The notes beneath the pieces are model-generated. The model worked only from the letters and a program-made list of their open reading frames with translations. It did no database searches and was not told the DNA's origin. From Kitagawia praeruptora (lineage: Eukaryota; Streptophyta; Magnoliopsida; Apiales; Apiaceae): a stretch of 64,000 bases of DNA. The translations under genes and the position numbers were made by a program. This document shows, piece by piece, positions 47,095-58,429 of this stretch. Where the stretch lies: the NCBI GenBank assembly GCA_037693485.1, contig CM075344.1, positions 24,140,501 through 24,204,500 of the forward strand. Direction: 5' to 3'. Numbering within the stretch: position 1 is the stretch's first letter; every line of letters begins with the position of its first letter.

Positions 47095-48396
47095 TCAAAG
47101 AGGAGCAGGGTTTACTGAAGCAAAAGCAAGCAGCTCCGGATCATTCTCAAAAATCGACATTTCTTCTTCGCTTAAGGAAACTATTGCTTGAATCCCACCA
47201 CTTGCTCTTGTGTCACATAAGGAGATTAAATTGGCATAATATAAATTGCAAAAATAGAACCAGACTGGTTTCCCCCATCCGAAATCCAGTTCATAAAGAC
47301 CCATGTTACACATGCTAGTGATCCAAAGAGAGACAGAAGCTTCCTCAGAGGTTGCCACTTCTAAAATTTTAACAAGAGTTGGAGTTCCGTCATCTCCCTT
47401 TATAGCCTTGACAAAGTCGTCGTTGATATCTGCCTTGCACTTTTTTATTTGACTGACCAATGTCTTATGTTCTAGTTCAGGGGAAAGCTTGCATTGTGCT
47501 AAAGCAGGCCAAATAAGATTTCCTACAGTGTTTTGTGGCACACAGTTCTTTCCTCGAAGATTGATGATCACCCCCAAATTAAAAGGCTTTCCCAGAGAGC
47601 TTTCATATAATTTGGAAGCAGCTTTTGCAACACATTTCCATAACAAGGCTGCAACAGCTTCAAATCGAGATGGCTTACTTTCTGATGACAAGACCTCAGT
47701 TTGGGCCTTTAGGGCTACTATGTTTGGACCATTAAAGACGAACCTCAGGGATGCAATTTTTATTTTGCTGAAGTTAATTGGACATTTGTACAATAGAGAA
47801 GGAATTTGTGGAAACAATGATGGATCAGTGAAAGTAGGATTTAAAAATCTCGAAGAAGATCCTTTGGCTGCAGCTGTCCAATCTTTTAAAAACAACGTGT
47901 AAGTGGTTCCATCCAAAATTTTGTGGGAAATGCAAGTACATAGTGCAATACCACCACAAATGAAAATGTTCACTTGAATTATGAGAACATAATTTCCTAT
48001 GGGTGATTCTCTGGCCTTTGCTGGAACTAAACTGATGATCATATCATCTCCTGGAGATTGACGTAGGAAATCTTGGAGACTATAATTTACTCGTGTCTCG
48101 ATGTAATAAACTCCTTCATCATTACAATCAATGTAGAAATCATCTCGAACCTTTCCAGCGAAAGGGTAAAATCGAGTCAAGCTTTCTGACAATGATTGTT
48201 TTAGAAGTTTTGACCTATCTTGAATGAAAAAATCGAGATTGCTAGTGTTGTTGTTAAGATAAAACAACACCAATGGAACATAAATCTTTACTTGAGTTTG
48301 ATCAAGAACCGAAAGCTTAAATATTCTCAAGGAGTTAGGTGTTGGAGCAGTAGGTAAAATGTTCTCCTTGGAAACAATTTGAACCATTTTCTCCAT
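47095..48396 (-). CDS. BAHD acyltransferase, gene 2
   Basis: 433 aa from MEKMVQIVSKE, intronless. HXXXD is HKILD (His158-Asp162); DFGWG about 371-375; FYPFAGKVRDDFYIDCNDEG and the C-terminal FENDPELLAFASVNPAPL are shared with gene 1. The two proteins are close paralogues (roughly three quarters identical by eye), differing most at about 105-130, 185-240 and 345-355, regions that line the acyl/acceptor pocket or surface loops in this family, so substrate range may differ. The 18 upstream in-frame codons are not shared with gene 1 and would lie beyond the likely acceptor, so they are excluded. Upstream TATA block at 48728-48739 (minus strand). Confidence 0.92.
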   Translation of the reverse strand: MEKMVQIVSKENILPTAPTPNSLRIFKLSVLDQTQVKIYVPLVLFYLNNNTSNLDFFIQDRSKLLKQSLSESLTRFYPFAGKVRDDFYIDCNDEGVYYIETRVNYSLQDFLRQSPGDDMIISLVPAKARESPIGNYVLIIQVNIFICGGIALCTCISHKILDGTTYTLFLKDWTAAAKGSSSRFLNPTFTDPSLFPQIPSLLYKCPINFSKIKIASLRFVFNGPNIVALKAQTEVLSSESKPSRFEAVAALLWKCVAKAASKLYESSLGKPFNLGVIINLRGKNCVPQNTVGNLIWPALAQCKLSPELEHKTLVSQIKKCKADINDDFVKAIKGDDGTPTLVKILEVATSEEASVSLWITSMCNMGLYELDFGWGKPVWFYFCNLYYANLISLCDTRASGGIQAIVSLSEEEMSIFENDPELLAFASVNPAPL

Positions 48397-48727
48397 GTCA
48401 CTGGCAGTTTTGAAGTTGAATCTCCAGTGACTCACTGCACAATGAATCAAGTTGAATCAGTTTTGAAGCAAAAGAGGATGCAGTTTCCAACCGTTGTGGC
48501 ATATTAGCTTATGATCATCATCATCATCATCTTTATTCTTATTATAACATTCTCTGACCTAGCATTGTAAAAATATTTCACCTAGGATCGAGAGTTCAAG
48601 TCGTATTTTTATTTCTTATAACTACTTATCGAATTAAAAACAAATAATGAGTAGTTTGAATCTCGTGTACCTTACTTCTCCCGTTGTAGTATACATGCTC
48701 CTTGAATATCTTAAGTTGTGAAGGATG

Positions 48728-48739
48728 GTTTATATAAAT
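48728..48739 (-). promoter_or_regulatory. TATA box of BAHD gene 2
   Basis: ATTTATATAAAC on the minus strand, in the same context (AACCATCCTTCACAACTTAAG) as the TATA boxes of gene 1 and of the third copy. Confidence 0.65.
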
Positions 48740-49067
48740 AATCGTGTTTTTCGTGCTGAAAATTTAGTTAGGGCAAAAAACAATTTAGAAGGCCTGTTGT
48801 TCCTGCTGGTACCACCACCAGTCCTGATTTTTAATTACTTGTACTGTATATATTATGGCAGCTAAACAACATATTACATACTAATAATTAGCTGCACCAC
48901 TGCTAAGACTAAACTAAGCACACTAAGCACATGCAATATCACAACAAATTATTGTGATTAGACTGCTTATAATATTAATTTAGTATCGTGTGGATCAATG
49001 GCCGGATATTAAACTGAAAAGACCAGACGGTCGATTTCACTTATTTCATGAAAGGAATTGTGAAAGG

Positions 49068-49662
49068 CAAGGTCGTAAAAATCGGAACTCGGTCCGACTC
49101 GGTTTTGTTCCGGAAAAACGAGTACTCGGAAACTCGGAGAGTACTCGGAGAGTACTCGGAATGAGTACTCGGAGAACAAATCGGATATTTTTTCAATTTT
49201 TTTTCTCATATATTAAATTTATCCATTCATATTTTAATGTACATGTGTTAAAATTTAGAATTTAACGATAATATATATTTTATATATATACTAATAATAA
49301 TTATTTAATAATATTAAAATCAATAGATAAACATTAAAAATACGAGTAAGTGTAATTCGATTTAACTCCGAAACTCGGAACTCGGATCGGAAGAGGGGTT
49401 AAAAACGAGTACTCGGAATGAGTACTCAGTTGACTCGGCCATTTTTTTTTATTATTTTTTTTTTTAACCGGGAACTACCCCACACACTTGTATGTGGGAT
49501 TTCAAACCCGGGGAGATATATCGCTGAGCCCTACCACCCAGTACTCCCACGTAAATCCGAAGCTTTCGCTCCGAGGTAGGTTCGAACCCCTGATCTTGGC
49601 TGAACCAGGGAAAGGGGGTGTCCACTCCGCCAAAGCTTTGTAGACCCATTTTTAGAACCCTG
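49068..49662. mobile_element. hAT-type MITE (595 bp) with a SINE inside
   Basis: Left end CAAGGTCGTAAAAATCGG and right end (minus strand) CAGGGTTCTAAAAATGGG, with the 8-bp duplication GTGAAAGG at 49060-49067 and 49663-49670. The body is made of GGAACTCGG / GAGTACTCGGA repeats. A SINE has inserted near the right end. Confidence 0.88.
49444..49644 (-). mobile_element. tRNA-derived SINE inserted in the hAT MITE
   Basis: On the minus strand: A-box TTGGCGGAGTGGAC, B-box GGTTCGAACC about 45 bases later, a body with a GGGTTTGAAATCCCACATAC inverted motif, then an A-rich tail (AAATAATAAAAAA). AAAAATGG occurs before the head and again after the tail, a likely target duplication. So the SINE arrived after the MITE. 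Confidence 0.75.
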
Positions 49663-50118
49663 GTGAAAGGAGTATGATAGGATTTGCATGTTGAGCAGTA
49701 AACAGAACAGATGAAAGCAAGGAATGGCCTACTTTTCATGGTTGAATGATGGGATATGAGAAAAGGATGGATAAAGATAGCTTAAATGGAAAGAAATAGG
49801 AATATGTACACTACAGTGCTTTTCATAATTATCCTCTCACTTTTGCAGTCAAGCACTCGTCTTGCCGTTGTCTTTACCTAATTATATAGCTAACACTATA
49901 TGCTATGCATAAGAAACAAATGTTAAAAGATGACTTATGAAACAGATGTTGCAAGATGGATCTTGAATCAGATGACAGATACTGACATAATTTATGAAAT
50001 AGGAATAACATGACGGAAAATTAGCAAATTCAGGATACAACAAACATTAGGATATGTGAATCTCTAATTTTCAAACCAAAATTTGGCACAGATTAGCAAA
50101 ACTGCATTGCTAAGCTCT
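49663..50118. other. 3' flank of the IQD gene
   Basis: No feature beyond AT-rich sequence; it probably includes the 3' UTR of the IQD gene on the minus strand. Confidence 0.5.
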
Positions 50119-52196
50119 TCACCAAGGTTGTCTTTGCAAAAATGTGCTTGATCTTCTCCCAGTTACGAACTGCATGCCACGTGTAAAACTTGGATGCCTT
50201 GAACTCCTTTCTGATTCTGTGTCACTCATGACACCACAAGCATCTGCTTTATGAGCTGGGAACGATAGTCGTTTCTTCACATGACTCAGATTTTCTCTCT
50301 CTGGCGTTAAAGGCCTCTGCCTTGGTGCACTTTCAGACCTAATCCGAGCACTGGCTGATGCTGTGGCTGCCATGTAATTTGGGATTGAAGCTGCAACACG
50401 ATTTTCATGTCCTGACATGTTGTGGTAGTTTGAGCCCAATGTTGGTGTATGAGCCATTATACGGTTCCTCTCTTGTTTTAGGCAGCGAGGACTAGCTGAA
50501 TGAACTTGGAGACGTTTTGTTTTGGATGTAAATGGTGTCACAGGGGAGGTACTTAAGAGATTCCTGTTTGTTCTGTGCATTGGAGAACTAACAGAATCTA
50601 AATTGGGATTTTGCTCCTGGTATTGGTAATGTTGATACTGTGATCCCCGTGAACATGGGACGGAGTAAGAACAACACTGAGAAGTGTCAACTTCAACAGT
50701 TTTTATAGGATCTCTTTGATTACAGGATTGCTTGTTCATCTTATCCCAATATTCAGACCAACCATAATTTTCTCCTTCCTTTTCCTTGCATAAATATTGG
50801 TCCTTACCACATCTCCGCATCTATATATAACAAAAGATTAATGGTAGTTTTAGTATTGAGTAGCAGATCTCACCAGATATGCAAGTAAAAAAAAAAAAAA
50901 GAGGATTCAGTTGGCTTTAGAAAAAGGGATTAAAGCACCTGACGAGGATAAGCTGTTGAGAGTGCACTTTCAGAGGCTGCTTGCTTAGTTTTCTGCAAAA
51001 TGGCTTTAATTTCCTCTAATGTATGTTGATGACTATCCAACTTATTGGTGGTGCTACTTCCTTCTCTAGACTGCGTCACAAGAATAACAATGTTCCCATC
51101 ACAACACAAAGACTAGGTACACAAGACCATAAGCACTAAGTGTTAAGACAATGCTCTAAAATGTATTACAACTCATATGAATTTAACAATTTAACCCACT
51201 CGTGATTTTCTGGTTGCAACGTGAATTTCCCTCAAGCTGTTAGATACACTACATGTTGATTCCTTGCTGCCTTCGTAAGAGAGCCTTCTACGTTGATCAC
51301 GGACTCTAGTTTGAACTCGGACAAGAGACTGAATGCATCGGAGAGTCATCTTTGCTTGTTTCCTGACATTGTGCCCTCTAACTAAAGCCTGTATCTTTAC
51401 AATTCCTTTAAGTGCCCGAAGAGCTCTTCTTGCCTAAGAAAACCATGGTCATCTCCTTACTTTAAAATAGAAAAAAAAAAATATGAACTGTGTAAACTAC
51501 TAAACTGCGTACATTAGGATATAGGATTCAATTTAGACTCTGCTGATTGGGGAGTCTTGTGCAGTGCATACAACAATTTTTTAACCTATTTTAAAAAGAA
51601 GTGCATAAGCATAGCTAAATACATTATTTACCAGATAGCCTCTGAATGCAGTTTGAATAACAAGGGCTGCATTGTAAAATTTTATTGCAGATTTAGAGGG
51701 ACCGGAAAGCCTCATGACTTCTACAGCTGCTTGGGCAGTGGCCACAGCTGCCTGAGCAGCTGCTGTGGTTACCATAGCCAATGCAATAGCGCGCCTTTGG
51801 CTCAAAACAGCATCTTTCGACTTCATATCATGCACAGCCAAGGTTCGTGAACTGGAAATGCTAGGACAAGTATGATTACAAGTGGCAGTCATATTTGCTG
51901 ATTCACAGTGCTGTATTGTAGTTTCATTAATACATGGTTTGCTGAAAATCCACCTCTGCTTTCCTCTCTTCTGCACAAACAAATATTTTACAGAGATAAT
52001 TGATAAAATCATGATTTGTAAGTGTATAATGTGGTCATTTATGTACATTGAGTGTGCGCATATTTACCTTTTCATCATCTTCGTGTTCATGTTCTTCTCT
52101 CCTTTGGCTTGACTTGGTGGATTTTGTAGGAGACCTGAAAGCTTTTTTCACTACATCTAACCATGAATTTCCGCTAGCTATATTATTCTTCCCCAT
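50119..52196 (-). CDS. IQD-family calmodulin-binding protein, five coding exons
   Basis: Plant scaffold family that binds calmodulin and associates with microtubules, plasma membrane or nucleus. Exons on the minus strand: 52196-52068, 51970-51632, 51433-51200, 51070-50939, 50820-50119; all introns phase 0 with GT/AG, giving 511 aa. Start MGKNNIASGNSWLDVVKKAF is a typical IQD opening. The IQ67 domain (about 142-208) is split by an intron at the conserved place and holds three motifs with IQ at 148-149, 170-171 and 190-191 (IQTAFRGYLARR, IQALVRGHNVRK, IQSLVRVQTRVR). An Ala-rich helix precedes it (about 108-128). The DUF4005 block IPNYMAATASASARIRSES starts near residue 424. Closest in pattern to the IQD13/16-18 group; I give no symbol. 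Basic, Ser-rich C-terminus. Confidence 0.93.
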
Positions 52197-53200
52197 CAAT
52201 TTTGCGTACCGTTATGTTAAAAGAGGTTACATATATAGAAGGAACATTGTAACTCCTACTACTTTGTTGCACAGTTTAGCAAATTTACAAAATGCTGGAG
52301 GTCAGTCTGATCAGGACCTGAGCTGAGGCTGAACTTGTATGAGCAGAAGTGTTTAGATTCAGTTGGAATAATGATATATAAAGCAATGCTAGTGTCAGAT
52401 AGTTGGGGACAACTAACCTCAAAGACTGTGCCTCTATATGAGGAATAGGAGCTGTCATGAGAATGCTGTGTCATTAAAAGTAGTAAAAATTGATTTGGTA
52501 TAAGTAGCCGTATTTCATTTAGTTGTCACACACTTTTCAAGTAATAATCTTCGGAGTACCTGCAATTTGCAAAGGCAATACTTTGGATAATGTATAATCT
52601 TGTTTGGAACTATAAACATAATCATATTTTAGAGTTGTAAAAATGTAAATACTGTTATTAGCTAGAAAGCAGAGATTCTTCACTTACCCGCCGCACCGCG
52701 CACCCGATTTTTGGGGATTCTTTCCTTACCCACAAGTGAGAGAAGATTATGTAAATACTTAAATACTTAATCGATTAACTAATTAAAATTTATTAGTTGT
52801 GTTATTGACTAATTATGATATGTACTATTAAGGATAAAGTAATTAGTTGACCATTTAGTTCAATTTAAATGAAACTCTTGAAATACATACATAAAACGTA
52901 TTTTTAATGTGTTAATATTTGCCGAATCCTCCCGCACCCGAATCCCTATATTTTTAGATTTGTCGAATTTCCGTATCCCGCACTACGCATCCCCGTACCC
53001 GCACCCGCACCCGCACCCGCACTCATGCTTCCTAGGTTATTAATGTTAAAGTATTCAAGACTCTAGTGTACATTTCTTAAGACGATGTTTACGTAAAGAG
53101 GCTCTTTGGTCTTACTATTAGGAATAAGGAGGTCCGCGTAGTGGTGGAGACGTAGGGCGGAAGATTTAAAAACTAGTATATCATACAATTCTGTTACATA
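52197..53200. other. Upstream region of the IQD gene, with CACCCG-rich repeat
   Basis: It should contain the IQD promoter and 5' UTR, but I see no certain TATA box. 52685-53035 carries GCACCCG / CCCGCACCCGCACCC repeats at both ends around an AT-rich core, as in GC-motif hAT-like MITEs, but without ends or duplications that I can confirm. Confidence 0.4.
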
Positions 53201-53207
53201 TTTTGAA

Positions 53208-53330
53208 GTTTAAGGTTGCTCAGCTGGTTGAAGGTTGTGCTTTCTTACTCGGGTGGTTCAAGTCCATTTTTCAATAATTATGTTTGATTTACCCTGGAAA
53301 ATGCATGCTCGCTCCTAGCTCCACCGCTGA
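53208..53330 (+). mobile_element. Possible tRNA-derived SINE
   Basis: GGTTGCTCAGCTGGTTGAAGG (A-box-like) and GGGTGGTTCAAGTCC (B-box) are spaced as in a tRNA head, followed by a non-tRNA body. No tail or duplication confirmed. Confidence 0.35.
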
Positions 53331-53959
53331 GTTTAGGTACATCCGCTTCCTCCCTACGTTCGAGTAGGGCATCCGGGGATGATTTATCCGAAATTCAACT
53401 GATAACAGTACAAATGACTGTTAAAATGTGGCTGGTCATAGTGCATGAGCTCCTTTAGCATGTTAGCAGCTTTAGTAAAAAACTCTTGAGCAGGGTGTCT
53501 GAATTTAGTCTTTGGCTTTAGTCACTGTGTTAAAAGATGTAGTTTGCAGCTCAGAAAGCAAGCACAGTCTATACAAATGTGTGTGGTATGCCTTTTGGGA
53601 TTTGAATGTATTGAGGGTCTTGGATACTCTTCTCGATCTCTAATTTATTCTTCTGGCAAGTTTTCTGAAGCTGTTCTTAATAATTTCAGTAAGTTCTGTT
53701 CATTTGTTTTGTGTGATCAGTCTGCTGTCCGAACAATAACACTTAATTACTTACACTTAATTTAAATGCCCAACACTTTTTTCTCCTGATGAAACTACAA
53801 GTATACAAAATAAGTTTTCAGGTATAGTAAATAAACGGTCCCATGCAAGATTTAATGTAATGATTTTTTTTTACGTTTTGCCATAAAAGGCGAGTGTTCG
53901 AATTTTAGTGAAGATTTAAACGAAAAATTAAAAAGAAAATTGTACATGATAATTGTTAG

Positions 53960-55795
53960 AATCTATAACCTTTATTAATAAACGAAACTCTTTTTAATGG
54001 TACAACTTTTTTGTTCGTACCATATTTTGATTTCACTTTTTTATTTACACATATTTTGGTTTTATTCCTAAACTCTTATTTTTAATAGAATTCTATGTTG
54101 TTTTTTTAATTAAAAAAACATATTATAAAAAAAAAATTGCAATTATTTTTTGCACCATATTATGGTTTCATCCCTAAACTCCTATTTCTACTAGGATTTT
54201 ATGTTTTCTAAATAAAAAATAGAAAATCTATTATAAATATAATTCTCTTCTTGCAATTATTTTAATCAACACGAGGCATTTTACAAGTGCACTTCATTAA
54301 ATTAACTCAACATTATAAAATAATTCAAAGACTTAAAAAAAATGGAATCGTGACAAATGTGACTGCTTAACCGTTAAATCCTCCCCTCACTTCTCTTCCT
54401 CAATTAATAAGAAAACCCCTCTTTTAATGGTATCCTATTTAATGGTATCCTATCAAATTTGGTTGTACACCTAAAATCCTATTTTGCCTAGAATTATATG
54501 TTTTTTAAAGAGAAATAGAATAAAAATAGAAATTCTATCATAATTATAATTCTTTTATTTATATTTTGTTAAAAGAATCATATTTTCCCTAAAACACTAC
54601 ATTCTTTAAAAAGAATTAAAAATAGAATTTTTATGAAAATTATAATTCTTTTGTTTATAATTTTATTTATTAAAAAAAAGATTACGATCAAAAGTCACCA
54701 ACAAATAAAATGTAAAACACCAACGAACACAAAATACAATCTTGAGCTACTTGATATAAATTTTTGTAAAACGCCAACGAATACGTAGCCTGTTCCTATA
54801 ACATTTTATAAAAACACTAACGAATCTATAATCTTTTTAATATTTTTTTTAATGATGCTTTCGTAACAAATTTGGTTTCACCCTTATTTTGGTTTTACCA
54901 TAATTTCCTACTCCCTAAAATTCATATTATTTTCTAAAAATAATTGTTTGGAATTTTGTTATAATAATAATTCTTTTACTATAATCTTACTGAATTGAAC
55001 AAATAACGTATCTATTAGAACAAGAACCATGTATGCTATATTTTTTATTGTTTAAAATAATCTTAAATAAATAATAAATAAAATTTATATCTATAATTTG
55101 TATTTATAAGCAAAACACCTTTCTAATGTACTATTTTGTAAGAAATTTGGTTCGCACCATATTTTGGTTTCACCCAAAAATCCTATTTCCCCTAAAATTC
55201 TATGTTATTTTTTAAAATAAATAAATTAAAATCCTATCACAATTATAATTATTTTATTACAATCTAATAAAAAAAGACTACGAATACATATATTGATATA
55301 GGGTGACATGTTTATCTATAACAAACAAAATCAATTTTTAGTTGAACTTCAGTACCAAAATTTGGTTTCACCCCTAAGATTACTATTTTTCTGAGAATTC
55401 TATATAATTCTTTTATAAAATAAAAAAATTGTTAAATACTGTTATAATTGTAACTTTTTATTATAGCTCTTTTCAATTCACATATAACGTATTTATCATA
55501 ATCATGTACATTTTAACGTATATATCGGAATCATTTAGTTTTTTTTTCTCGCTTTTCTTAAATAAACTTAATTAAATAATGTATTAAATGACCTTTATTA
55601 ATAAGCAAATTCTTTTTAAATAATGTTATTTTTTATAATAAATTAATTATCAATTTAATTAAATTTTCTCGGATCCTTATCATCTAATATCTTATTAATA
55701 AGTGAAATCCTGTTTTAATGATATTTCATTCTAAATTCGTGTCTCCTATAATTATTGGAATTCTTATGTAATGATAATTCTTTTATTATAAAAGA
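53960..55795 (+). repeat. Helitron-like long repeat, copy 1 (3' end missing)
   Basis: Matches 60240-62035 throughout, in the same orientation and at roughly 90% identity by eye. Internally it is built from about six degenerate units of 200-330 bp, each with TTTTTAATGGTAC, ATATTTTGGTTTCACCCC, TAGAATTCTATGTT and ATAATTATAATTCTTTTA in that order. The end that in copy 2 carries a hairpin and CTAG is absent here. The copy breaks off at TATTATAAAAGACTTGGGG, just before a Tourist-like MITE. Confidence 0.7.
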
Positions 55796-55822
55796 CTTGG
55801 GGCGTTATATAGCTTGTTCTTA

Positions 55823-56196
55823 GAGCATCTCCAACCCTTCTAACCCCTTGTTTAAAAATGATGTGGCAAGTTAAATTTAGAGAATGGGAGCAAATATGCA
55901 CACTCCAAGGGCAGCAACCCATTATGTAAAATTTTACATTTCTCCATTCCCCTTCTCCAAATTTGCTAGTCAATCTCATTCTCTAAAATTGCCACATAGA
56001 CTCCACATAGATTTTCCACTTTCTTTTAAAGCTATAAAAAAATTCTATTCACAAAAAATAATGATTTTTAATTATAGCTAATCATTATAGAGAATAGCAT
56101 TGGAGTAAAACATCTTTTTGAATCTCTATAATTTACAAAATGATTATTATATATTACTTTGGCTAACCATTATAGAAAATAGCCTTGGAGATGCTC
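55823..56196. mobile_element. Tourist-like (PIF/Harbinger) MITE, 374 bp
   Basis: Left GAGCATCTCCAACCC and right (minus strand) GAGCATCTCCAAGGC, with TTA on each side (55820-55822, 56197-56199), the 3-bp duplication of this superfamily. Same termini as the MITE at 58.0 kb. Confidence 0.85.
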
Positions 56197-56256
56197 TTAT
56201 GTTGCGTAAAGACTAGATTATTGAAACCAAAGAAGATCTCTATGTTGAGGAGAAAA

Positions 56257-56750
56257 AGTGTTAAGTGGCTATATCATAACTGAACTCGTTTTCAACTTGC
56301 AGTTGGGTAATCGAACTTAAAAAACTTGCATTAATGTCATTAAACTAATTGAACTTTGCAATCTCATAATTAAAGTATTAAAAGATTGCACGACCGTTAA
56401 CTTTCGTTGACCTTTAACGGAGGTCCGTTAATTTTGTACAGATAAGGACAAAAATGCCTTTTTCATAACTGAATTGACCCTCAACTTGCAATTGGATAAT
56501 TGAACTCAAAAAGTTTACAACTGGATAACTGAAATTACACATTAAAACACACACATATCACATTATTTAATATTATTTCAATATTTTCATATTACAATTT
56601 GTATTTTGAACAAACATGTTCTTATGACTTATATGTCTACTTCTGTCTTAGACGAAAAAAGTTAATAGCAATTAACCGAATTGATTACAAGCAAAAAAGG
56701 TGATTACAAAATTAAATTTTAGGTGGTATAAAATTGTGAGAAAATTATCT

Positions 56751-56820
<70 letters not shown>

Positions 56821-57699
56821 GTACATCTCTTGCACGCCATATTATCTAAACTCAAATATTGGGAAAAAAAATTGTACATTATATTTAATAAGTAAAAAAT
56901 ATATAAAATTTATATATGATCCAATTATAAAGTGAAATGAGACAATCATCACCATTAAATTAGAGCAATATTTTTAAAATACAGAAGGAAAAGTTGTCAT
57001 ATAATACGTCTATATTCAACTTGTGGTGTAGTCGTTCATACTTCTTGATATCCAAATTATATTCCAAAAAATAATTATATCCACAATATAATGATTCTTA
57101 CATTTGGCGTTGTATTAAATCGTACTTTAAAAGTATTATTTTCATAGTAGAAATAAGTTCAAATTTACATAAATTTATTTAATCTAACGAATTGGACAAT
57201 GATTAGCTTCACAAGATGAATCTTACAAATATTAACTATCTCGCACAACATACAGATATATTAGATAAATTTTTGAAAATCAATAAATAATTGAAATTTG
57301 GAGGGTGCATGTTCTTTGCACAGGCTAAAGAGCTAGTTTAATAATTTAGTTTAGAATATTTTTATAACACTAAATATAAGTAAAAAATATCGTTCCATCA
57401 TAAAATTTTATATATTATTGTTTAAAATATTTTTATAACACTAACTGATGAGTTGATTGCAACCTTTTTGAGTTCAATTACCTAACTGCAAGTTGAGGAT
57501 CAGTTTAGTTATGAATTAGCCATTTTACCCGTAAAAATTCTTGCCATGTCAGTTTTCCGTCAGTCCCGTTAAATGAGTTGACGGAAGTTATAAGATTGCA
57601 AGTTTTAATTAGTATGATGAGTTGACTACAAGTTTTTTGAGTTCAATTACTCATTTGCAAGTTGAGGTTCAGTTCAGTGATGAATTAGCCAATTAACCC
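56257..57699. mobile_element. MULE-type element with long terminal inverted repeats (1,443 bp)
   Basis: Left end GTTAAGTGGCTATATCATAACTG.. and right end (minus strand) GGTTAATTGGCTAATTCATCAC.. remain similar for about 90 bases through CAACTTGCA and GAACTCAAAAAACTTG. The 9-bp duplication AGGAGAAAA lies at 56248-56256 and 57700-57708. No coding frame. Contains (CA)n(TA)n at 56750-56815 and a partial second copy of the right arm (57440-57540). Confidence 0.85.
56750..56816. repeat. (CA)n(TA)n microsatellite
   Basis: CACACACACACA followed by about 28 TA units inside the MULE-type element. Confidence 0.95.
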
Positions 57700-58001
57700 A
57701 GGAGAAAATGTTTCTCTCGGTATACTCTGAACGAGCTTATGAACTGCATTGCACTTTTTATAATTAAACTCCCACTATTATCAAGATCACCTTCACACAA
57801 CAGAGTCGTGTAACATGAATGTTTCACATACATATTAATTTCTTCTTTTTTTTTTGCTAATTTCATACATATTAATTTCACCGTCAATATAACTGACACT
57901 GCTTAAATTTTAAATCTATGTACTACAAAAATGAAACTACACTATCACCTACACTTTGCCCTATAAATTTCTTTAGATCTTAGCCTCCGTATCATTAATA
58001 A

Positions 58002-58429
58002 GAGCATCTCCAATGGGGTTGACTATAATGGTTGGCTATAATAATATAAAATAATAGTTGACTAAAATTTGCTGAACCTGTAAGGTATTGGGCTCCAACG
58101 GGGGTTGGCTATAATGATTGGCTATATTTTGAAAGTAGTATTTTATTATTATTTTATTAATATAAGAAACGATAACAAATCAAGCAGCTACTTTATGTGC
58201 CTGACTTCTAAAATACTAAGTAATTTAATACATTATTTTATTCTTAGGGCTTTCTTACAGATCCAGCAGAAATCAACAAATATGGCCAATCAGTTGAGCT
58301 TGGCTATCATTATTGACAAGGGTCATTGCCGGTTGGAGGGATGCATTCTACACAAGTTGGCTATAATATATACAGTGCTATGCCATGTAGGACTAATTTA
58401 GACAAGGGCATCTCCGGTTGGAGATGCTC
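58002..58429. mobile_element. Tourist-like MITE (428 bp) that ends inside the SWEET coding frame
   Basis: Left GAGCATCTCCAATGG and right (minus strand) GAGCATCTCCAACCGG, with TAA on each side (57999-58001, 58430-58432). The right end forms a small hairpin (GGGCATCTCCGGTTGGAGATGCTC). Internal repeats of GGTTGGCTATAAT. The SWEET frame runs into its right end on the minus strand and stops there. Confidence 0.9.

Noticed and set aside
52259..52474. 71-codon minus-strand frame upstream of the IQD ATG as an extra exon
   Set aside because: No splice donor linking it in frame to the canonical IQD start; more likely 5' UTR or promoter.
52685..53040. Complete hAT MITE with CACCCG arms
   Set aside because: Arms look right, but I could not find matching termini or an 8-bp duplication; described only as a repeat-rich stretch.
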